A DNA stretch of 64,000 nt from Flavobacterium panici (GCF_903819335.1 NZ_CAIJDE010000034.1:186001-250000); one strand, 5' to 3'; shown: positions 35,593 through 45,039, counted from the first letter of the stretch. Notes: generated from the sequence alone by a model not told the origin. Numbers and translations are program-made.

Positions 35593-37473
35593 ATGCGAAA
35601 AATTATTTTACTTTCTTTTTTGAGCTTAGGTTTAAACGCTTCTTTTGCCCAAAGTACCCCATATTGGCAGCAACATGCCGACTATAAAATGGAGGTTTCA
35701 ATGGATGTAAAAAACTATCAGTATAAAGGGAAACAAGAATTGGTTTATACCAATAATTCTCCTGATACATTAAGAAAAGTGTTTTATCATTTATTCCCAA
35801 ATGCTTTTCAGCCGGGAAGTGAAATGGACGCTCGTCTTCATTTTATCAAAGATCCTGACGGAAGAATGGTAAATAAAGTTAAAACTGCCGATGGAAAAGA
35901 AGTAAAACAAAGTCGTATTGAATCTTTGAAACCTAATGAGATAGGATATTTAAAAATTTCTGATTTCAAACAAGACGGAATTTCAGCGCAGACAAGAGTT
36001 TCAGGAACTATTTTAGAAGTGATTTTGCCTAAACCAATTTTGCCAAATTCAAAAACTACTTTTACTTTAGGTTTTGATGGTCAGGTTCCGGTACAAATTC
36101 GTCGTTCAGGAAGAAATAATTCTGAAGGAGTTGAACTTTCAATGTCACAATGGTACCCAAAATTAGCCGAATTTGATTTTGAAGGATGGCACGCAGATCC
36201 ATACATCGCAAGAGAATTTCACGGTGTTTGGGGTAATTTTGATGTAAAAATTACAATCGACAAAGACTATACAATTGGAGGTTCTGGATATTTACAAGAC
36301 AAAAACACAATTGGTCACGGTTATGAAGATGCTGATGTAACAGTTGTTTATCCGAAAAAAGCAAAAACATTAACATGGCATTTTATTGCGCCAAACGTTC
36401 ACGATTTTACCTGGGCAGCTGATAAAGAATATACACATGATATTGTAAAAGGGCCAAACGGTGTTAATTTGCATTTCTTCTACAAAAACAATGAAAAAAC
36501 AACTGCAAACTGGAAACAGTTAGAACCATTAATGGTAAAAGTAATGGATTATTACAACCATAGAGTTGGAGCATATCCATACAAACAATACTCTTTTATT
36601 CAGGGCGGTGACGGCGGAATGGAATATGCAATGTGTACTTTGATGTTAGGAAACGGAACTCTTGAAGGAATTCTTGGAACTGCAACACACGAATTAGGGC
36701 ACTCTTGGTTCCAGCATATTTTAGCTTCAAACGAATCAAAACACCCTTGGATGGACGAAGGATTTACAACTTACATCGAAGACAGTGCTTTGAATGAATT
36801 AAAAGGAGATAAAAAAGAAGCAAATCCGTTTAAAGGAACTTATGCTGCTTATTACAGTTTAGTTAATTCTGGAAAAGAACAGCCACAGACAACACATGGA
36901 GATCGTTACGATGAAAATCGTCCATACAGTATTTCATCTTATGTAAAAGGATGTATCTTTTTAGCACAATTAGAATATGTAATTGGGAAAGAAAGCCTGG
37001 ACGCTACTTTAAAAAGATATTTCAATGATTTTAAATTCAAACATCCAACTCCAAACGATATCAAAAGAACTGCAGAAAGAGTTTCTGGAGCAGAATTAGA
37101 TTGGTATTTAATCGATTGGGCACAAACTGCTAATACAATTGATTACGGAATTAAAGACGTTGCTGATAATTCAGGAAAAACAACAATTTCTTTAGAAAGA
37201 ATTGGAAGAATGCCAATGCCAATCGATTTAAAAGTAGATTATACAGACGGAACTTCTGAAAACTTCTACATTCCGTTAAGAATGATGAATTTCATTAAAC
37301 CGAATCCAAATCCAAACGAAAAAAGAACAGTTTTAGAAGATTGGGCTTGGGCAATGTCAAACTACAGTTTTACAATTGACAAGAACAAAACAGCAATCAA
37401 AAAAATCACAATTGATCCAAGCGGATTAATGGCTGATGTAAAACCTGCAAATAATGTTTTTGAAGTGAAATAA
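35593..37473 (+). CDS. M1-family metallopeptidase
   Basis: 626 residues with a signal peptide (cleaved near ASFA-Q, residue 19-20). The exopeptidase motif GGMEY is at 341-345. The zinc site is HELGH (366-370) with the third ligand Glu389 in MDEGF, eighteen residues further, exactly the M1 spacing. The N-terminal beta domain (about 25-240) and a helical end region match the gluzincin aminopeptidase fold. It is expected in the periplasm or at the cell surface. Together with the upstream S8 peptidase it may break down proteins for nutrition, though the genes have separate terminators. Confidence 0.92.
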   Translation: MRKIILLSFLSLGLNASFAQSTPYWQQHADYKMEVSMDVKNYQYKGKQELVYTNNSPDTLRKVFYHLFPNAFQPGSEMDARLHFIKDPDGRMVNKVKTADGKEVKQSRIESLKPNEIGYLKISDFKQDGISAQTRVSGTILEVILPKPILPNSKTTFTLGFDGQVPVQIRRSGRNNSEGVELSMSQWYPKLAEFDFEGWHADPYIAREFHGVWGNFDVKITIDKDYTIGGSGYLQDKNTIGHGYEDADVTVVYPKKAKTLTWHFIAPNVHDFTWAADKEYTHDIVKGPNGVNLHFFYKNNEKTTANWKQLEPLMVKVMDYYNHRVGAYPYKQYSFIQGGDGGMEYAMCTLMLGNGTLEGILGTATHELGHSWFQHILASNESKHPWMDEGFTTYIEDSALNELKGDKKEANPFKGTYAAYYSLVNSGKEQPQTTHGDRYDENRPYSISSYVKGCIFLAQLEYVIGKESLDATLKRYFNDFKFKHPTPNDIKRTAERVSGAELDWYLIDWAQTANTIDYGIKDVADNSGKTTISLERIGRMPMPIDLKVDYTDGTSENFYIPLRMMNFIKPNPNPNEKRTVLEDWAWAMSNYSFTIDKNKTAIKKITIDPSGLMADVKPANNVFEVK

Positions 37474-37493
37474 TTTACTTTATAAAATAATAA

Positions 37494-37530
37494 AAGCCCT
37501 TAAAATTAATTTTTTAAGGGCTTCTTTATT
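37494..37530 (+). terminator. Terminator of the M1 peptidase gene
   Basis: AAGCCCTTAAAA (37494-37505) pairs with TTTTAAGGGCTT (37512-37523), loop of six bases, T-rich tail. Confidence 0.85.
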
Positions 37531-37742
37531 TAATTCAAACCATGTGTTAAACGGAAACAAAACAGAATCAATAATATTTGAAACATAAAAGCTTCAGAAT
37601 ATTTTTTACTCAATACTTGTATGAAAAATTGTATTTTTGTTATTGCGAATAAAATACAGATCATAAAGAAACTCTTTAAAATTGTTTCTTACCGAAACAA
37701 TGTGTTTTTTACCAAAAACTATTTTGCAAAAAGAATTTTAAA

Positions 37743-37750
37743 TATCTTTG
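37743..37750 (+). promoter_or_regulatory. -7 box of the XRE regulator gene
   Basis: TATCTTTG, a perfect TAnnTTTG box, lies only four bases before ATG 37755, so the mRNA may be leaderless. A TTG at 37724-37726 gives a 16-bp spacer, shorter than usual. Confidence 0.45.
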
Positions 37751-37754
37751 AATT

Positions 37755-38144
37755 ATGAGCACACTAACAAAACCAAATCATATAGGGCGAAAAATAAGCC
37801 GTATTCGTGAACTTCGCGATATGAAGCAGGAAGCTTTGGCACAAGCTTTAGGCACGAGCCAGCAGACTGTTTCAGCTATTGAAAACAGCGAAACAATTGA
37901 TGATGAAAAACTTCAGGCAATTGCCGAAATATTAGGCGTAACTGTTGAAGGAATTAAAAATTTCTCTGAAGAAGCGGTTTTAAATATTATTGGAAATACA
38001 TTAAATGACGGAAGTGTTATTAATGGAAATGCATATCACTGCAATTTTAATCCTCTTGATAAAGTTGTGGAACTTTATGAGCGTTTGGTTCAGTCTGAAA
38101 AAGAAAAAGTTGAATATTTAGAGAAATTATTGAAGGGAAAATAA
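37755..38144 (+). CDS. XRE-family helix-turn-helix transcriptional regulator
   Basis: 129 residues. The DNA-binding domain (about 10-66) has the Cro/CI pattern KISRIRELRDMKQEALAQAL, then GTSQQTVSAIENSETI as turn and recognition helix. The C-terminal part (about 95-129) is helical and charged (LYERLVQSEKEKVEYLEKLL), suited to dimerisation. There is no ligand domain. The gene stands alone between terminators, so its targets cannot be deduced from neighbours; autoregulation is common in this family. Confidence 0.9.
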   Translation: MSTLTKPNHIGRKISRIRELRDMKQEALAQALGTSQQTVSAIENSETIDDEKLQAIAEILGVTVEGIKNFSEEAVLNIIGNTLNDGSVINGNAYHCNFNPLDKVVELYERLVQSEKEKVEYLEKLLKGK

Positions 38145-38163
38145 TTCACGAAATTAAAATCAG

Positions 38164-38198
38164 AAGAGGATATGTTTTTGCATATCCTCTTTTTTTTC
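38164..38198. terminator. Bidirectional terminator between the XRE gene and the DUF418 gene
   Basis: AGAGGATATG (38165-38174) pairs with CATATCCTCT (38181-38190) and is followed by eight T on the plus strand; two A on the minus-strand side extend the stem. Confidence 0.85.
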
Positions 38199-38202
38199 AA
38201 AT

Positions 38203-39399
38203 TTATACTGTTTTTACTTCCGAAATAATATCAGATTGCTTTTTCTTAAACGGAAACATCTTTCTGTAACTTAAAACTCTCCACAACCATTCAACTGGGC
38301 CATAATTAAATTTTGAAAGCCACCATTTGCTTATAAACAATTGAATTGTAAAAACAAAAATCGCTAAGAAAAAGTAAAACCAATATGGCAGCGTATTATA
38401 AATTTTGAAACCAATTCCAGAGAAAAGAAAACATGCAATAATATTTTGCACTAAATAATTGGTCAGCGTCATTTTACCGCTCACTCTAAAATAACTGAAA
38501 ATTGTTTTCAGTTTTCCGTTAGTATACAGCAAACAAATTCCAGACGCGATACATATCATTGTATTTATTATGATCCAAAAAACGGGATGAAAAACAGGGA
38601 AAGTTACTTTCTGCTTAATTGCAATTTCAAAAAGAACACCTGCAATTATTGCTAAAATCAATGTTATCAAAAAAGTTCTTTTTAATAGTTTTTTAAATTC
38701 AGGCAAACGATTAAAAAAGTTAATTTTTTGAGCGTAAAAACCCAAAAGCATAAGCGCAAACATTACAACATGAACCGTAACGGCATACACGAGATTAATC
38801 ATTTCCTGATAATAAGTTCCCAGTAAATTAAATTGAAATACATCAAGCCAATTATCAGAATAAAATAATTTTAAATATTTAGCAGTAGATTGTACATCTG
38901 GCAATGTTTGTTTTATCGAATTAATATAAGCAGTAAGAAACGGAACAGATAAAAGAAGAATTCCAGACGTTATTAAAATTGTTCTCGGCGAACTTCTGTA
39001 AAATAACAAAAGCAATAAGCCTAAAAAAGCATAATCTTTTAAAATATCGCCCAGCCAAAAAGCAGAATTTATAAAAGCAAAAATGAACAGGATAAACATT
39101 CTCCAGCAAAAAAAGGAAACAGGATTTTTGCCTTTTTCAGCAACATTATTAATAAGAATAGCAAATCCGTAACCAAATAAAATGCTTAACAAAGTCCAGG
39201 ATTTAGCAGAAAAAAAGTAGAGATTGAAATAGCTGATAATCTCAGAAAAAATTCCTTTTTTCATGATAAAACGCTCTAATCCGATGTAGCGGAAGTCGAC
39301 ATAATTTCCTATTGCAACTCCTAATAAAGCCCATCCCCGTAAAATATCTACAATAGCGATTCTTTTATCTTCTTGAATGGGCTGAAATGAATTTGTCAT
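38203..39399 (-). CDS. DUF418 family integral membrane protein
   Basis: 398 residues with about ten hydrophobic segments. The start QEDKRIAIVDILRGWALLGV is the typical N-terminal motif of DUF418 proteins (YeiB-like), which share the heparan-alpha-glucosaminide N-acetyltransferase-like fold. The C-terminal DUF418 region includes FRVSGKMTLTNYLVQNIIAC and ends GPVEWLWRVLSYRKMFPFKK. An acyltransferase or transport role has been suggested for the group, but no function is proven. It is a single gene. Confidence 0.88.
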   Translation of the reverse strand: MTNSFQPIQEDKRIAIVDILRGWALLGVAIGNYVDFRYIGLERFIMKKGIFSEIISYFNLYFFSAKSWTLLSILFGYGFAILINNVAEKGKNPVSFFCWRMFILFIFAFINSAFWLGDILKDYAFLGLLLLLFYRSSPRTILITSGILLLSVPFLTAYINSIKQTLPDVQSTAKYLKLFYSDNWLDVFQFNLLGTYYQEMINLVYAVTVHVVMFALMLLGFYAQKINFFNRLPEFKKLLKRTFLITLILAIIAGVLFEIAIKQKVTFPVFHPVFWIIINTMICIASGICLLYTNGKLKTIFSYFRVSGKMTLTNYLVQNIIACFLFSGIGFKIYNTLPYWFYFFLAIFVFTIQLFISKWWLSKFNYGPVEWLWRVLSYRKMFPFKKKQSDIISEVKTV

Positions 39400-39518
39400 A
39401 AATTAAAATGGTTTTTTGGGGTATAAATGTTTTTGGTTAATGTATTCAAATGTAAGAAAATAATCTAGAAATCAATTTTTATAACATTATGTGAAATCAA
39501 AATAAGACATAAAAAAAA

Positions 39519-39554
39519 TCTCGTTTAAAATTCATTTCTGAAAATTAAACGAGA
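39519..39554 (-). terminator. Terminator of the threonine dehydrogenase gene
   Basis: TCTCGTTTAA (39519-39528) pairs with TTAAACGAGA (39545-39554). On the minus strand the stem is followed by a run of T (A-run 39511-39518). Confidence 0.8.
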
Positions 39555-39578
39555 CTTATTTTATTTTTATTTTTGGAC

Positions 39579-40517
39579 TTAACTCAAATGTTCAATCATA
39601 TCTTTTGTCATTGATTCCAAATCAAATTTATGATTCCATTTCCAGTCTTCTCTTGCAGAAGAATCATCAATACTTGCCGGCCAGCTGTCTGCTATTTTTT
39701 GACGGAAATCTGGATTATAAGTAATTTCAAATTCCGGAATATGTTTCTTGATTTCAGCAGCAATTTCAGTTGGAGTAAAACTCATTGCAGCTAAATTGTA
39801 TGAAGAATGGATTTTAATTTCTTCTGCCGGAGCTTTCATGATATTGATGGTTGCTTCAATCGCATCATCCATATACATCATCGGCATTTTTGTTTCAGAT
39901 GATAAAAAGCACTCGTATTTTTTATCGGCAATAGCCTTATAAAAAATATCAACCGCATAATCTGTAGTTCCGCCGCCCGGAGGAGTAGACCAGCTTATTA
40001 AACCCGGATAACGAATACTGCGAACATCAACACCGTAAATATTATGATAGTATTCGCACCATCTTTCTCCCGCTTGTTTGCTAATTCCGTAAACCGTTGA
40101 AGGTTCCATAATAGTATATTGCGGTGTATTTTCTTTTGGAGTTGTCGGTCCAAAAACAGCAATACTTGAAGGCCAGAAAATCTTTTGGATTTTTTTAGCT
40201 TTAGCCAGATTCAAAACATGAAAAAGCGAATTCATATTCAAATCCCACGCAAAAGCCGGATTCTTTTCTGCCGTTGCAGACAAAAGCGCAGCCATTAAAT
40301 AAACATCAGTAATTTTATGAACTTCTACCAAATGTTCTATTTGATTAAAATCTAAAGCATTAACCACTTCAAAAGGTCCTGAATTAACAACATCAGTATT
40401 TAATTTTCGAATATCAGAAGCGATCACATTTTCGGTTCCGTATAATTTACGCAGTTTTTGCGTCAGTTCAGTTCCAATCTGACCGCAGGCGCCAATGATT
40501 AATATTTTTGGATTCAT
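39579..40517 (-). CDS. SDR-type L-threonine 3-dehydrogenase
   Basis: 312 residues from ATG 40517. The frame extends to 40556, but the later start places MNPKILIIGACGQIGTELTQ at the N-terminus, a normal Rossmann entry with GxxGxxG. The catalytic pair is in TVYGISKQAGERW (YxxxK). RYPGLISWSTPPGGGTTDYA matches the extended SDR threonine dehydrogenases first described from a psychrophilic Flavobacterium, which oxidise L-threonine to 2-amino-3-oxobutyrate with NAD+. No kbl (ligase) gene is adjacent. A less likely alternative is another UDP-sugar-epimerase-like SDR. Confidence 0.85.
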   Translation of the reverse strand: MNPKILIIGACGQIGTELTQKLRKLYGTENVIASDIRKLNTDVVNSGPFEVVNALDFNQIEHLVEVHKITDVYLMAALLSATAEKNPAFAWDLNMNSLFHVLNLAKAKKIQKIFWPSSIAVFGPTTPKENTPQYTIMEPSTVYGISKQAGERWCEYYHNIYGVDVRSIRYPGLISWSTPPGGGTTDYAVDIFYKAIADKKYECFLSSETKMPMMYMDDAIEATINIMKAPAEEIKIHSSYNLAAMSFTPTEIAAEIKKHIPEFEITYNPDFRQKIADSWPASIDDSSAREDWKWNHKFDLESMTKDMIEHLS

Positions 40518-40656
40518 TTGTTTAGATTTAGTGTTGCAAATATAACGTTTTCGCAAATATCAACGTTTTTTCAAACATTAAATTATAAAATTAACAATGA
40601 TAAAGATCGTTTTTTAGATTATTCTCTATTCAAAACTTTGTGCAAAAGGATTTTTT

Positions 40657-40763
40657 GCCACAGATTTCACAGATTTAATGGATTATTTTCTCAAAACTTA
40701 ATTTAAAAAATTATTTTAATCTGTGACACGAGCGATAGCGAACTGGCGAAGCAAATCTGTGGC
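40657..40763. repeat. GCCACAGATT-family inverted repeat with a short insert
   Basis: Left arm starts GCCACAGATTTCACAGATTT (40657-40676); the right arm ends AATCTGTGGC at 40763. The right arm carries about 27 extra bases (CACGAGCGATAGCGAACTGG and on) flanked on both sides by AATCTGTG, as if inserted with duplication of the site. It lies in the 340-bp gap between the divergent dehydrogenase and lipoprotein genes, which otherwise holds only the promoter at 40831. Confidence 0.75.
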
Positions 40764-40830
40764 AAAAAAATAACCTTGATTTATAGAATCTTTAGTAAAA
40801 AACACAATTCGTAATTGTAAATTTACTTCG

Positions 40831-40838
40831 TAACTTTG
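40831..40838 (+). promoter_or_regulatory. -7 box of the lipoprotein-mfd unit
   Basis: TAACTTTG is a perfect TAnnTTTG match 19 bp before the start codon; TTC at 40808-40810 is at the -33 distance (20-bp spacer). Confidence 0.45.
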
Positions 40839-40857
40839 CACCCTAACATTTTATCAA

Positions 40858-41466
40858 ATGAAATATAAAATAGCGCTGTTTTTACTCTTGATTTTTGTAC
40901 TTCAATCATGTCAAAATGAGAATGAAAAGCGTCTTGCCGAAAATGCGAAAGAAGCTAAAAAGAATGAAAAAATCTTTAACAATATCAATAAAGCCTGGAT
41001 TTTTATAGACGAACCAATAAATGATGTTTCAGAACAAAATGTAAAAGGCTGGACAGAGTGGCGTGATTTCCTAAAAGAAATAGGAGACAAGCCGAGAAAA
41101 ACTATAGGCGCTTTTCAAAAAAAATCAACAGCGATTTCTAAAAAGGCGATAGCTTTAAACAATAATATTCCGTCACAATTTAATCAGCCGCAAATAAAAG
41201 CGAGAATTGCTATTTTGATTACCAAAGTCAAAATGATGGATTTGTTTATTCATTTAAATCAAATTCCAGATGATAAAGTTGCTTTTTTAATTGGCGAAAT
41301 AAATAAGGAGTTAGTTTCGTTAGAAAGACAAATGGATAAAATTGTCGAAAAAGCAAAAATTCCAAAAGAAGAAGGAGAAGCTGATTTCCTTAAAATGTTA
41401 GACACAACCCGCGCAATCCCGAATTCTGCGCCTCCCATAGATCAAAATTTACCAAGAGTTGAGTAA
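40858..41466 (+). CDS. Small lipoprotein of unknown function preceding mfd
   Basis: 202 residues, not recognised beyond a lipoprotein signal (LLLIFVLQSCQN, acylated Cys about 18). The mature protein is mostly helical and charged (KRLAENAKEAKKNEKIFNNI; later EINKELVSLERQMDKIVEKA). It ends in a short acidic and proline-rich tail (APPIDQNLPRVE). Its last 8 bases overlap the mfd start, so it is co-transcribed and probably translationally coupled with mfd. A functional link between an envelope lipoprotein and transcription-coupled repair is not known. Confidence 0.75.
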   Translation: MKYKIALFLLLIFVLQSCQNENEKRLAENAKEAKKNEKIFNNINKAWIFIDEPINDVSEQNVKGWTEWRDFLKEIGDKPRKTIGAFQKKSTAISKKAIALNNNIPSQFNQPQIKARIAILITKVKMMDLFIHLNQIPDDKVAFLIGEINKELVSLERQMDKIVEKAKIPKEEGEADFLKMLDTTRAIPNSAPPIDQNLPRVE

Positions 41467-44400
41467 AAACGCCTTATATACGATATACGACAATTTGCCA
41501 AAAGCACAGCAAATTGCAGCCAATTTATTAGAAGGAAATCAGATAAAAATGCACCTTCAAGGTTTGTTGGGATCTGCAGTTTCCTTTTTAATACGCTCTG
41601 TTTTTAAGAAAACAGAACTGCCTTTTTTGATTGTTTTAGACAACAAAGAAGAAGCGGCGTATTACCTAAACGATCTGGAACAGATGATTGGCGAGCAGGA
41701 TGTTTTGTTTTATCCTGCTTCATTTCGTCGTCCGTATCAAGTTGATGAAACAGACAATGCCAATGTTTTGCTTCGTGCTGAGGTTTTAAACCGAATCAAT
41801 TCACGAAAAAAACCAGCCATAATTGTTACGTATCCCGAAGCACTTTTTGAGAAAGTTGTTACACGTCAGCAATTAGATAAAAACACTTTAAAAGTGGCGC
41901 TGAAGGACAAAATTTCGATTGATTTTATCAATGAAGTTTTGTTTGAATACGAGTTTAAAAGAGTTGATTTTATTACAGAACCCGGAGAATTTTCGGTTCG
42001 TGGAGGAATTGTCGATGTATTTTCTTTTTCAAACGATCATCCGTACAGAATTGAGTTTTTTGGAAATGAAGTAGACAGTATCAGAAGTTTTGATGTAGAA
42101 ACACAGTTATCTGTCGAAACTCAAAAAAAAATCACGATTATCCCGAATGTTGAAAACAAGATATTTCAGGAAAACCGCGAAAGCTTTTTAGATTATATTG
42201 CCGAGAAAACAGTACTATTTATTCAAAATACTGACGGACTTTTTAGTCAGTTAGACAAACAATTTGTAAGGGCAGAAGAAGCTTTTGGTAAACTTTCGAA
42301 AGAAATAAAACATGCCGAACCGGAGCAATTATTTTTAAATCAAAGTTCGTTTATAAAACGCGCCTTAGATTTTTCGATTGTTGAATTGGCTTCAAAACCA
42401 ATTTTCAAAACCACTAAAAAATTCGAATTTCATATTCAGCCTCAGCCATCTTTCAACAAACAATTTGATTTGTTATTGAATAATTTGAGCGACAATCATT
42501 TTAACGGATATAAAAATTATTTGTTCTGTTCGAATGAAACGCAGGCAAAACGTTTTCATGATATTTTTGAATCTTTAGATGAAGCTAATTCAGAGAATAT
42601 CAGAAAACAGTATAATACCATTGTATTGCCTTTGTACCAAGGTTTTATTGATGAAGAAAATCAAATAACAGCTTATACAGATCACCAGATTTTTGAGCGT
42701 TATCATAAATTCAACATCAAAAACGGCTATTCTAAAAAGCAGAATATTACCTTAAAAGAATTAACCGCACTTTCGGTTGGTGATTATGTAACGCATATCG
42801 ATCACGGAATTGGAAAGTTTGGCGGATTACAGAAAATTCAGGTAGAAGGCAAAACGCAGGAAGCTATTAAATTAGTTTATGCTGATAATGATATTGTTTA
42901 TGTAAGCATTCACTCGCTTCATAAAATCTCTAAATACAACGGAAAAGACGGAACACCGCCGAAAATTTATAAATTAGGATCGAACGCCTGGAAGGTTTTA
43001 AAACAAAAAACCAAAGCGCGTGTCAAACATATTGCATTCAATTTAATTCAGTTGTATGCAAAACGTCGTTTGGAAAAAGGTTTCCAATTTGCGCCTGATA
43101 GTTATCTTCAAAACGAATTAGAAAGTTCGTTTATTTATGAAGATACGCCAGATCAAACTAAATCAACACAAGAAGTAAAAGCAGATATGGAAAGCGATCG
43201 CCCAATGGATCGTTTGGTTTGTGGTGACGTTGGTTTCGGAAAAACGGAAGTTGCGATTCGTGCTGCTTTTAAGGCAGTTGATAACAGTAAGCAAGTTGCA
43301 GTTTTAGTTCCCACAACTATTTTGGCATATCAGCATTACAGAACTTTTTCGGAACGTTTAAAAGATATGCCGGTAACAATTGGTTACTTAAACCGATTTA
43401 GAACTGCAAAACAAAAAACGCAGACTTTAAAAGATTTAGCCGAAGGTAAACTCGATATCGTAATTGGAACGCATCAATTAGTAAATAAAAATGTAGTTTT
43501 TAAGGACTTAGGTTTATTGATTGTTGATGAAGAACAAAAGTTTGGTGTTAACGTAAAAGATAAATTAAAAACCATTGCGGCAAATGTTGATACGTTGACA
43601 TTAACGGCAACACCAATTCCGAGAACGCTTCAGTTTTCATTAATGGCGGCGCGGGATTTGTCTGTAATTACAACGCCTCCGCCAAACCGATATCCGATTG
43701 AAACGAATGTGGTTGGCTTTAATGAAGAGATAATTCGTGATGCGATTTCGTATGAAATTCAGCGAAACGGGCAGGTTTTCTTTATCAATAATAGAATCGA
43801 AAATATAAAAGAAGTGGCCGGAATGATTCAGCGTTTGGTTCCAAATGCAAGAGTTGGAATTGGTCACGGACAAATGGACGGCGCAAAACTGGAGGATTTG
43901 ATGTTAGGTTTCATGAACGGAGATTTTGACGTTTTGGTTGCTACAACGATTATTGAAAGTGGTCTTGATGTGCCAAATGCCAATACGATTTTCATTAATA
44001 ATGCGAATAATTTCGGATTGTCTGATTTGCATCAAATGCGTGGACGTGTTGGTAGAAGCAACAAAAAAGCATTCTGTTATTTCATCTGTCCGCCGTATTC
44101 TTCAATGACCGAAGATGCCAGAAAACGTATTCAGGCTTTAGAACAATTCAGCGAATTGGGAAGCGGTTTTAACATTGCGATGAAAGATCTTGAAATTCGT
44201 GGTGCTGGAGATTTATTAGGAGGAGAACAAAGCGGTTTCATCAATGAAATTGGTTTTGATACGTATCAAAAAATCATGAACGAAGCTATCGAGGAATTAA
44301 AAGAAAACGAATTCAAGGATTTATATCCGGAAGAAAATAATATCGATACGAAAGAATATGTAAAAGACATTCAAATCGATGCCGATTTTGAGCTTTTATT

Positions 44401-44824
44401 CCCAGATGAATATATCAACAACGTTTCTGAACGTTTGGTTTTATACAATGAATTAGGCGCGATAAAAGACGAAGCGGGTTTACAGGAATTCGAAAGAAAA
44501 CTAATTGACCGTTTCGGACCTTTGCCAAAACAAGCGACGGCATTGCTAAACAGCATTAGAATAAAATGGATTGCAACGAAAGTCGGAATCGAGAAATTAG
44601 TTTTGAAACAAGGCAAAATGATTGGTTATTTCGTTTCAGATCAGCAATCAGATTATTACCAATCAGTAAAGTTTAGAAATGTTTTAAATTTTGTTCAGAA
44701 GCATAGTAATCTTTGCAAAATGAAAGAAAAACAAACTGTGAATGGATTACGTTTGTTATTGACTTTTGAAAATGTGAAGTCTATAAAACGAGCTTTGGAG
44801 TTGATGGAGTTGTTTGAGGAGTAA
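41459..44824 (+). CDS. mfd: Transcription-repair coupling factor Mfd
   Basis: 1121 residues. Mfd removes RNA polymerase stalled at lesions and recruits UvrA. In order: UvrB-like N-terminal modules (about 1-330), a CarD-like polymerase-interaction domain (LTALSVGDYVTHIDHGIGKF, about 435-500), the SF2 translocase with Walker A GDVGFGKTEVAIR and Walker B IVDEEQKFGV, TLTATPIPRTLQFS, GLDVPNANTIFI and QMRGRVGRS, and the C-terminal regulatory domain. Length is normal for Bacteroidota. The ATG at 41459 overlaps the preceding gene by 8 bp. A GTG or later ATG start is possible, but this one gives a normal N-terminus. Confidence 0.96.
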   Translation: MSKNALYTIYDNLPKAQQIAANLLEGNQIKMHLQGLLGSAVSFLIRSVFKKTELPFLIVLDNKEEAAYYLNDLEQMIGEQDVLFYPASFRRPYQVDETDNANVLLRAEVLNRINSRKKPAIIVTYPEALFEKVVTRQQLDKNTLKVALKDKISIDFINEVLFEYEFKRVDFITEPGEFSVRGGIVDVFSFSNDHPYRIEFFGNEVDSIRSFDVETQLSVETQKKITIIPNVENKIFQENRESFLDYIAEKTVLFIQNTDGLFSQLDKQFVRAEEAFGKLSKEIKHAEPEQLFLNQSSFIKRALDFSIVELASKPIFKTTKKFEFHIQPQPSFNKQFDLLLNNLSDNHFNGYKNYLFCSNETQAKRFHDIFESLDEANSENIRKQYNTIVLPLYQGFIDEENQITAYTDHQIFERYHKFNIKNGYSKKQNITLKELTALSVGDYVTHIDHGIGKFGGLQKIQVEGKTQEAIKLVYADNDIVYVSIHSLHKISKYNGKDGTPPKIYKLGSNAWKVLKQKTKARVKHIAFNLIQLYAKRRLEKGFQFAPDSYLQNELESSFIYEDTPDQTKSTQEVKADMESDRPMDRLVCGDVGFGKTEVAIRAAFKAVDNSKQVAVLVPTTILAYQHYRTFSERLKDMPVTIGYLNRFRTAKQKTQTLKDLAEGKLDIVIGTHQLVNKNVVFKDLGLLIVDEEQKFGVNVKDKLKTIAANVDTLTLTATPIPRTLQFSLMAARDLSVITTPPPNRYPIETNVVGFNEEIIRDAISYEIQRNGQVFFINNRIENIKEVAGMIQRLVPNARVGIGHGQMDGAKLEDLMLGFMNGDFDVLVATTIIESGLDVPNANTIFINNANNFGLSDLHQMRGRVGRSNKKAFCYFICPPYSSMTEDARKRIQALEQFSELGSGFNIAMKDLEIRGAGDLLGGEQSGFINEIGFDTYQKIMNEAIEELKENEFKDLYPEENNIDTKEYVKDIQIDADFELLFPDEYINNVSERLVLYNELGAIKDEAGLQEFERKLIDRFGPLPKQATALLNSIRIKWIATKVGIEKLVLKQGKMIGYFVSDQQSDYYQSVKFRNVLNFVQKHSNLCKMKEKQTVNGLRLLLTFENVKSIKRALELMELFEE

Positions 44825-44829
44825 AGTTT

Positions 44830-44970
44830 GCCACGAATTCCACGAATTAGCACGAATTTATTTTAAAAATTATTGCCACAGATTAAAAGGATTATGAAGA
44901 TTAAAAAATCATTTAAATCCTTTTAATCTGTGGCAAAAAAGAATTTGTGCTAATTTGTGAAATTCGTGGC
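44830..44970. repeat. Nested inverted repeat: GCCACAGATT element inside a GCCACGAATT element
   Basis: Outer left arm GCCACGAATTCCACGAATTA starts at 44830; the outer right arm ends TGTGAAATTCGTGGC at 44970. The inner element has perfect 19-bp arms GCCACAGATTAAAAGGATT (44875-44893) and AATCCTTTTAATCTGTGGC (44916-44934) and is followed by an A-run. The order of nesting is the reverse of that at 1292-1453. It lies between the convergent mfd and amylase genes. Confidence 0.88.
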
Positions 44971-44988
44971 GAAAAAAAATAAAAATAA

Positions 44989-45019
44989 AAAAGGCGTATG
45001 AAAATCTCATACGCCTTTT
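44989..45019. terminator. Bidirectional terminator between mfd and the T9SS amylase gene
   Basis: AAAAGGCGTATGA (44989-45001) pairs perfectly with TCATACGCCTTTT (45007-45019) around a five-base loop. Confidence 0.9.
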
Positions 45020-45039
45020 AATTTTTGATCCAAAAAGAA

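Noticed and set aside
39579..40556. Longer start of the threonine dehydrogenase at 40556
   Set aside because: The additional 13 residues precede the Rossmann strand and look like untranslated leader.
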